A DNA stretch of 64,000 nucleotides from Kytococcus sedentarius DSM 20547 (GTDB lineage: Bacteria; Actinomycetota; Actinomycetes; Actinomycetales; Dermatophilaceae), in the NCBI RefSeq assembly GCF_000023925.1, contig NC_013169.1:310001-374000 (forward strand). Direction: 5' to 3'. Position 1 is the first letter of the stretch; each line of letters begins with the position of its first letter. A program made the position numbers and the translations under genes. Of this stretch, positions 60,641-64,000 are shown piece by piece. The notes under the pieces were generated by a model. The model was not told the origin of the DNA. It saw only the letters and a program-made list of their open reading frames with translations, and did not search any database.

Positions 60641-62127
60641 CGGCCCTCCTGGGTGTCCTCGGCGTCGGTGATGACCGCCGGCTCGTGCTCGTCCCGCGGC
60701 GGCTCGGCGGGGGCGTGCTCGAGGGCCAGCAGGAAGGTGCGGCTCCAGGTGTGGACGTCGGAGTCCAGCACCACCTGCCGGAGGGACTCCATGCGCCGCC
60801 GCTTCTCGGCCTCGTCGTCGGTCATCGCCCGCAGGATGGTCTGCTTCAGTCCCTCGATGTCGTGGGGATTGCACAGGTAGGCGTCGTGGAGCTCCTCCGC
60901 CGCGCCGGTGAACTCGCTGAGCACCAGTGCGCCACCGCCGTCCACCTGGCAGGCCACGTACTCCTTGGCCACCAAATTCATGCCGTCGCGAAGGGGGGTG
61001 ACCAGCATGACGTCCGCGGCCAGGAAGAGGGCCGCCATGTCCTGCCGGGGGTGGGAGCGGTGGATGTAGTGGATCGCCGTGGCCCCGATGGGGGAGTGGT
61101 CGCCGTTGAGGTGGCCCACCGTCCCCTCCACCTGCTCGCGGAGGTTGCGGTAGGCCTCCACGCGCTCGCGGCTGGGGGTGGCGATCTGGACGAAGGTGGT
61201 CTGCGGCGGGGCGACCTTCCCCTCATCGAGCAGCTCGCCGTAGGCCTTGAGGCGGTGGCGAATGCCCTTGGTGTAGTCGAGGCGGTCGATGCCTAGGATG
61301 AGACACTCGGGGTCACCAAGGGAGTGACGCAGCTCGACGGCGCGTTCCTGCACGGAGGTCGTGCGGGCCATCTCGTCCAGCTGTCGCGAGTCCACGCTGA
61401 TCGGCACCGCGGCGGCGCGGACCCGGCGACCGTCGTCGGCCGTCAGGGTGAGGACCTCGCCCTCCTGGGTCACGCCGGTCAGGCGGGCCGCGGACCGGCG
61501 GAAGTTGCCGGCGTCGTCGTCCCGCTGGAAGCCGAGGAAGTCGGCCCCCATCAGGCCGCGGAGGATCTCCCGGCGCCACGGGAGCTGGGCGAAGAGCTCC
61601 ATCGGGGGGAAGGGGATGTGGTTGAACCACCCGATCCGCAGGTCGGGGCGCAGGTCGCGCAGCATCTGCGGGACCAGCTGCAGCTGGTAGTCCTGCACCC
61701 ACACCGTCGCGCCCTCGGCGGCCACCTCGGCGGCAGCCCGGGCGAAGCGCTCGTTGACGCGGCGGTAGCTGGCCCACCACTCACGGTGGAAGCCCGCCGA
61801 GACGATCACGTCGTGGTAGATGGGCCAGATGGTGTCGTTGCAGAAGCCCTCGTAGTAGTCCCGGACCTCCTCGGCGGTCAGCGGCACCGGGTGCAGGTGG
61901 ATGTCGTCGTCGTCGAAGGGGTCGGGGGCCTCGCCGGCCTCCCCGGCCCACCCCACCCACGCGCCGTCGGTGACGCGCATGACGGCCTCCATCGCGGTGA
62001 CCAGGCCGCCGGGGGAGGTGCGCCACTGCGTGGTGCCGTCGCTGTCCACCACGCGGTCCACCGGCAGTCGGTTCGCCACCACCACGAAGTCGAAGGTGTC
62101 GGAGCTGCTGGGCTGGGTCACGGTCAT
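60637..62127 (-). CDS. otsA: Trehalose-6-phosphate synthase
   Basis: Joins UDP- or ADP-glucose to glucose-6-phosphate. The 496-residue GT20 enzyme has FVVVANRLPVDR and the N-terminal donor-side loop SPGGLVTAMEAV, GFCNDTIWPIYHD, the acceptor region VWVQDYQLQLVPQML, WFNHIPFPPMELF, and the catalytic LGIDRLDYTKGIRHRL with ATPSRERVEAY, then VTPLRDGMNLVAKEYV. ATG 62127 directly follows GGGAGG. It is divergent from the Ser/Thr kinase gene, with 134 bases between starts. Confidence 0.96.
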   Translation of the reverse strand: MTVTQPSSSDTFDFVVVANRLPVDRVVDSDGTTQWRTSPGGLVTAMEAVMRVTDGAWVGWAGEAGEAPDPFDDDDIHLHPVPLTAEEVRDYYEGFCNDTIWPIYHDVIVSAGFHREWWASYRRVNERFARAAAEVAAEGATVWVQDYQLQLVPQMLRDLRPDLRIGWFNHIPFPPMELFAQLPWRREILRGLMGADFLGFQRDDDAGNFRRSAARLTGVTQEGEVLTLTADDGRRVRAAAVPISVDSRQLDEMARTTSVQERAVELRHSLGDPECLILGIDRLDYTKGIRHRLKAYGELLDEGKVAPPQTTFVQIATPSRERVEAYRNLREQVEGTVGHLNGDHSPIGATAIHYIHRSHPRQDMAALFLAADVMLVTPLRDGMNLVAKEYVACQVDGGGALVLSEFTGAAEELHDAYLCNPHDIEGLKQTILRAMTDDEAEKRRRMESLRQVVLDSDVHTWSRTFLLALEHAPAEPPRDEHEPAVITDAEDTQEGR

Positions 62128-62248
62128 CCTCCCGGTGGGGCGCAGGGGCCCCTCACGGCCACCTCACCACACGCCGGTGGGGCTCGCAAACGACGGGTGG
62201 CCTCCTTGATCCGTCGCGGGTCGCAGGCCCCCGCGGGCACTGTCCCCC

Positions 62249-62254
62249 TACCCT
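62249..62254 (+). promoter_or_regulatory. -10 box of the Ser/Thr kinase gene (leaderless)
   Basis: TACCCT, ending 7 bases before ATG 62262. Confidence 0.5.
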
Positions 62255-62261
62255 CGAGGGC

Positions 62262-64000
62262 ATGGAGATGACGCAGGTGGGGCCGTACCGGCTGGAGGAA
62301 CGGCTCGGGCACGGCGGCATGGGCACCGTGCACCGTGCCACGGACCGGTTTGGCCGGGCCGTGGCCGTGAAGGTGCTGCACCCGCACATCGCCTTCGACG
62401 TGTCATCGCGCACCCGCCTGGAGCGGGAGGTCTCCACCCTCGCCCGGGTCCGGCACCCCCGCGTCGCGAGCTTCCTGGACGCGGACGTGGACGGGCAGTT
62501 CCCGTACATCGTCACCGAGTTCGTGCCCGGCATGCCCCTGGACGAGCGCGTCGCCGTGGACGGCCCGCTGGACGGTGAGGCGCTCCACCGGTTCGTCGCC
62601 GGTGTGCACGAGGCGCTGCGCGCCATCCACGCGGTCGGGGTGGTGCACCGCGACCTGAAGCCCGGCAACGTGATGGTCGACCGCTCGGGTGACCCCGTCA
62701 TCATCGACTTCGGCATCGCCCACATCGGGGAGGAGAGCCGGCTCACCGCCACCGGGCTGGTCATGGGCACGCCCGGCTACCTGGCCCCGGAGCTCATCGA
62801 GGGCGGGCAGCCCACCGTCTCCACGGACTGGTGGGGCCTCGGCGCGGTCCTGGCCTTCGCGGCCACTGGGCGGAACCCCTACGGAGGGGGGCCGAACGAG
62901 GCGATCCTGGCCCGCATCCGCCGCGGTGAGCACGACCTGCGCTCCATGGACCCGCAGTGGCGTCCGCTGGCCGAGGCCTGCCTCGCGGTCGACCCGGGGG
63001 ACCGGCCGACGGTCGCCGAGGTGCGTGAGGTGATCGCCCGGGGCGGGGGGTCGCTTCCGGAGCGTCAGGCCACCCAGCCGCTGGGAGTGCAGGGCCCGAT
63101 GGGGGAGGCCACCGTGCCCGTCGCGGGCACCGCGACGGGCGCCACCCAGCCCGTGGGTCGTGCGACCTCCCGCCTGCCGGGCGAGGGCGGCGGGCCCGAC
63201 CCGGACGCGACGCAGCCGGTGGACCGCGCGGCCACCCGTCCCCTCCCGCGGGCGGCGGCCTCCCGGGGTGCGCAGCCCGTGCCGCCGCCCGCGACGGAGG
63301 GCTTCCTGCAGCCGCCCGCCCAGCACCGTGACCAGCCCGCCGGACGGTTGCGGGAGCCCGAGGCCCCCACCTGGGGTGCCCCGGGGGCGGCCGGTCCCCC
63401 GGTGGCGGGTCAGCAGCCCGGGCCGTCGGCTGCGGGGTACCAGGGCGGCCCGCCGTCCGCCGGGTACCAGCCGGGCCCGCCGTCCGCCGGCTACCGGCCG
63501 GAGGGGCCCCCCGCAGGGTGGGGGCCGGCAGCCGGCGAGCCGCAGCCGGTGCCGCCGCGCCACCAGGACTCCGGGGCGGTCCGCATGCCCCGCCGTTCCC
63601 AGCTGCACCCCTACGACCCCCGGACCCGGCTGCCCCGGCACAGCTGGGTGGTCCTCATGGGATCGGTGCTGGCGGTCACAGCCACGATGCTCTGGCCCGT
63701 CGCGACCGGGGTCGTGGTCGTGGCGTGGATCCTGGTCGCCCGGTGGGCCGACCACGTGGCGATGGCCCACCTCAAGCGGCTGTTCGCACGCGGGCGCCGC
63801 ACCGGGGACACCTGGCGGATCGTCACCGGGGCGCCCTGGCACCTGGTGACGGCCATGGTGCGCGGCACCGCATCGCTGATCGCCCCGGCGTTGCTGGGCG
63901 GTGCGACGGTGGTCGCGGTGAACTTCGCGCTGGGCTACGACCCGCTGCGGTCGTTCACCGCCTCCGGCGCCGGAACGGCCACCGGGCTGGACAACGCACT
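62262..64000 (+). CDS. Ser/Thr protein kinase with Thr-Gln-Pro repeats and membrane segments (C-terminus outside window)
   Basis: A PknA/PknB-type kinase, 579 residues visible and still open at the window end. The kinase domain (about 1-265) is complete: GHGGMGTVHRA (P loop), AVKVLHP (Lys), VVHRDLKPGNVMV (catalytic loop), IIDFGIAHI (DFG) and GTPGYLAPELI (APE). A long linker (about 266-445) has ATQPLG, ATQPVG and ATQPVD motifs, which look like phospho-Thr targets, and repeats of SAGYQ(P/G)GPP type. After that come basic residues and two hydrophobic segments (about 465-490 and 535-555), so the kinase is membrane-bound. No PASTA domain is seen within the window. ATG 62262 is set by its -10 box. 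Divergent from otsA. Confidence 0.9.
   Translation, partial: MEMTQVGPYRLEERLGHGGMGTVHRATDRFGRAVAVKVLHPHIAFDVSSRTRLEREVSTLARVRHPRVASFLDADVDGQFPYIVTEFVPGMPLDERVAVDGPLDGEALHRFVAGVHEALRAIHAVGVVHRDLKPGNVMVDRSGDPVIIDFGIAHIGEESRLTATGLVMGTPGYLAPELIEGGQPTVSTDWWGLGAVLAFAATGRNPYGGGPNEAILARIRRGEHDLRSMDPQWRPLAEACLAVDPGDRPTVAEVREVIARGGGSLPERQATQPLGVQGPMGEATVPVAGTATGATQPVGRATSRLPGEGGGPDPDATQPVDRAATRPLPRAAASRGAQPVPPPATEGFLQPPAQHRDQPAGRLREPEAPTWGAPGAAGPPVAGQQPGPSAAGYQGGPPSAGYQPGPPSAGYRPEGPPAGWGPAAGEPQPVPPRHQDSGAVRMPRRSQLHPYDPRTRLPRHSWVVLMGSVLAVTATMLWPVATGVVVVAWILVARWADHVAMAHLKRLFARGRRTGDTWRIVTGAPWHLVTAMVRGTASLIAPALLGGATVVAVNFALGYDPLRSFTASGAGTATGLDNA

Noticed and set aside
1-64000. GATGCGG as a strand-biased Chi- or KOPS-like signal
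   Set aside because: The by-eye counts in the two orientations are about equal (mid-thirties each), so there is no replication-strand polarity in this window.

Overview
This window is chromosomal DNA of a very G+C-rich actinobacterium. The evidence is the gene content: mycothiol genes (mshA, mshD, a mycothiol-dependent formaldehyde dehydrogenase), CarD, a GlnR-type regulator, SenX3-RegX3, PknA/B-style Ser/Thr kinase architecture, and gene orders also known from Mycobacterium (glnR-mshD; mshA-YbjN-gpm...senX3-regX3; carD-ispD/F-cysS-rlmB; arfABC). A free-living Micrococcales-type organism is my inference; the genus cannot be fixed from the sequence alone. There is no rRNA, no insertion sequence, no integrase and no CRISPR array. 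Almost every base is coding and no gap exceeds 300 bases.

Layout. 1-4,200: a partial K+ channel and a DUF6394-like membrane gene, divergent from a two-component pair whose kinase lacks the usual phospho-accepting His, then a lipoprotein. 4,409-7,048: an arfABC-like operon (OmpA/BON protein, 52-residue membrane protein, acidic membrane protein). 7,139-11,747: rsmI, DUF4126, metG, tatD and a small conserved gene. 11,744-14,058: a membrane protein overlapping a GT2-SH3-NlpC/P60 fusion, the most unusual protein here. 14,021-14,841: a frameshifted penicillin-binding/beta-lactamase-fold hydrolase. 14,879-21,421: rsmA, ispE, ABC-F, fprA (with an iron-box-like site) and ppk2. 21,543-27,166: marR/SnoaL divergon around a palindromic operator, tRNA-Gln, glmU, prs, rplY, pth. 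27,175-32,214 (minus strand): mutT1-ppk1 and mshD-glnR. 32,281-40,758: membrane protein, nitrobindin-like protein, LCP protein with Asp-rich repeats, ygfZ, PRC-barrel/YsnF stress protein behind a perfect CRP/GlxR-type site, asparaginase, DUF2516, alpha/beta hydrolase, methyltransferase. 40,809-46,813: mshA, YbjN, gpmA, phoU and senX3-regX3. 46,902-53,087: carD, ispDF, mycothiol formaldehyde detoxification pair, cysS, rlmB. 53,084-64,000: a gene remnant, a DUF4032 kinase-like gene, a maltose-type ABC operon with its LacI regulator, otsBA, and a partial Ser/Thr protein kinase.

How the genes fit together. Several physiological themes recur: phosphate and polyphosphate (ppk1, ppk2, phoU, senX3-regX3), mycothiol synthesis and use (mshA, mshD, mscR plus hydrolase), translation and tRNA metabolism (metG, cysS, rsmA, rsmI, rlmB, pth, rplY), cell-envelope work (glmU, LCP, GT2-NlpC/P60, ArfA) and alpha-glucan/trehalose handling (mal operon next to otsBA).

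A striking property of the window is its promoters: 22 genes have a -10-like hexamer ending exactly 6-8 bases before the start codon, predicting leaderless mRNAs, and this rule helped choose start codons.
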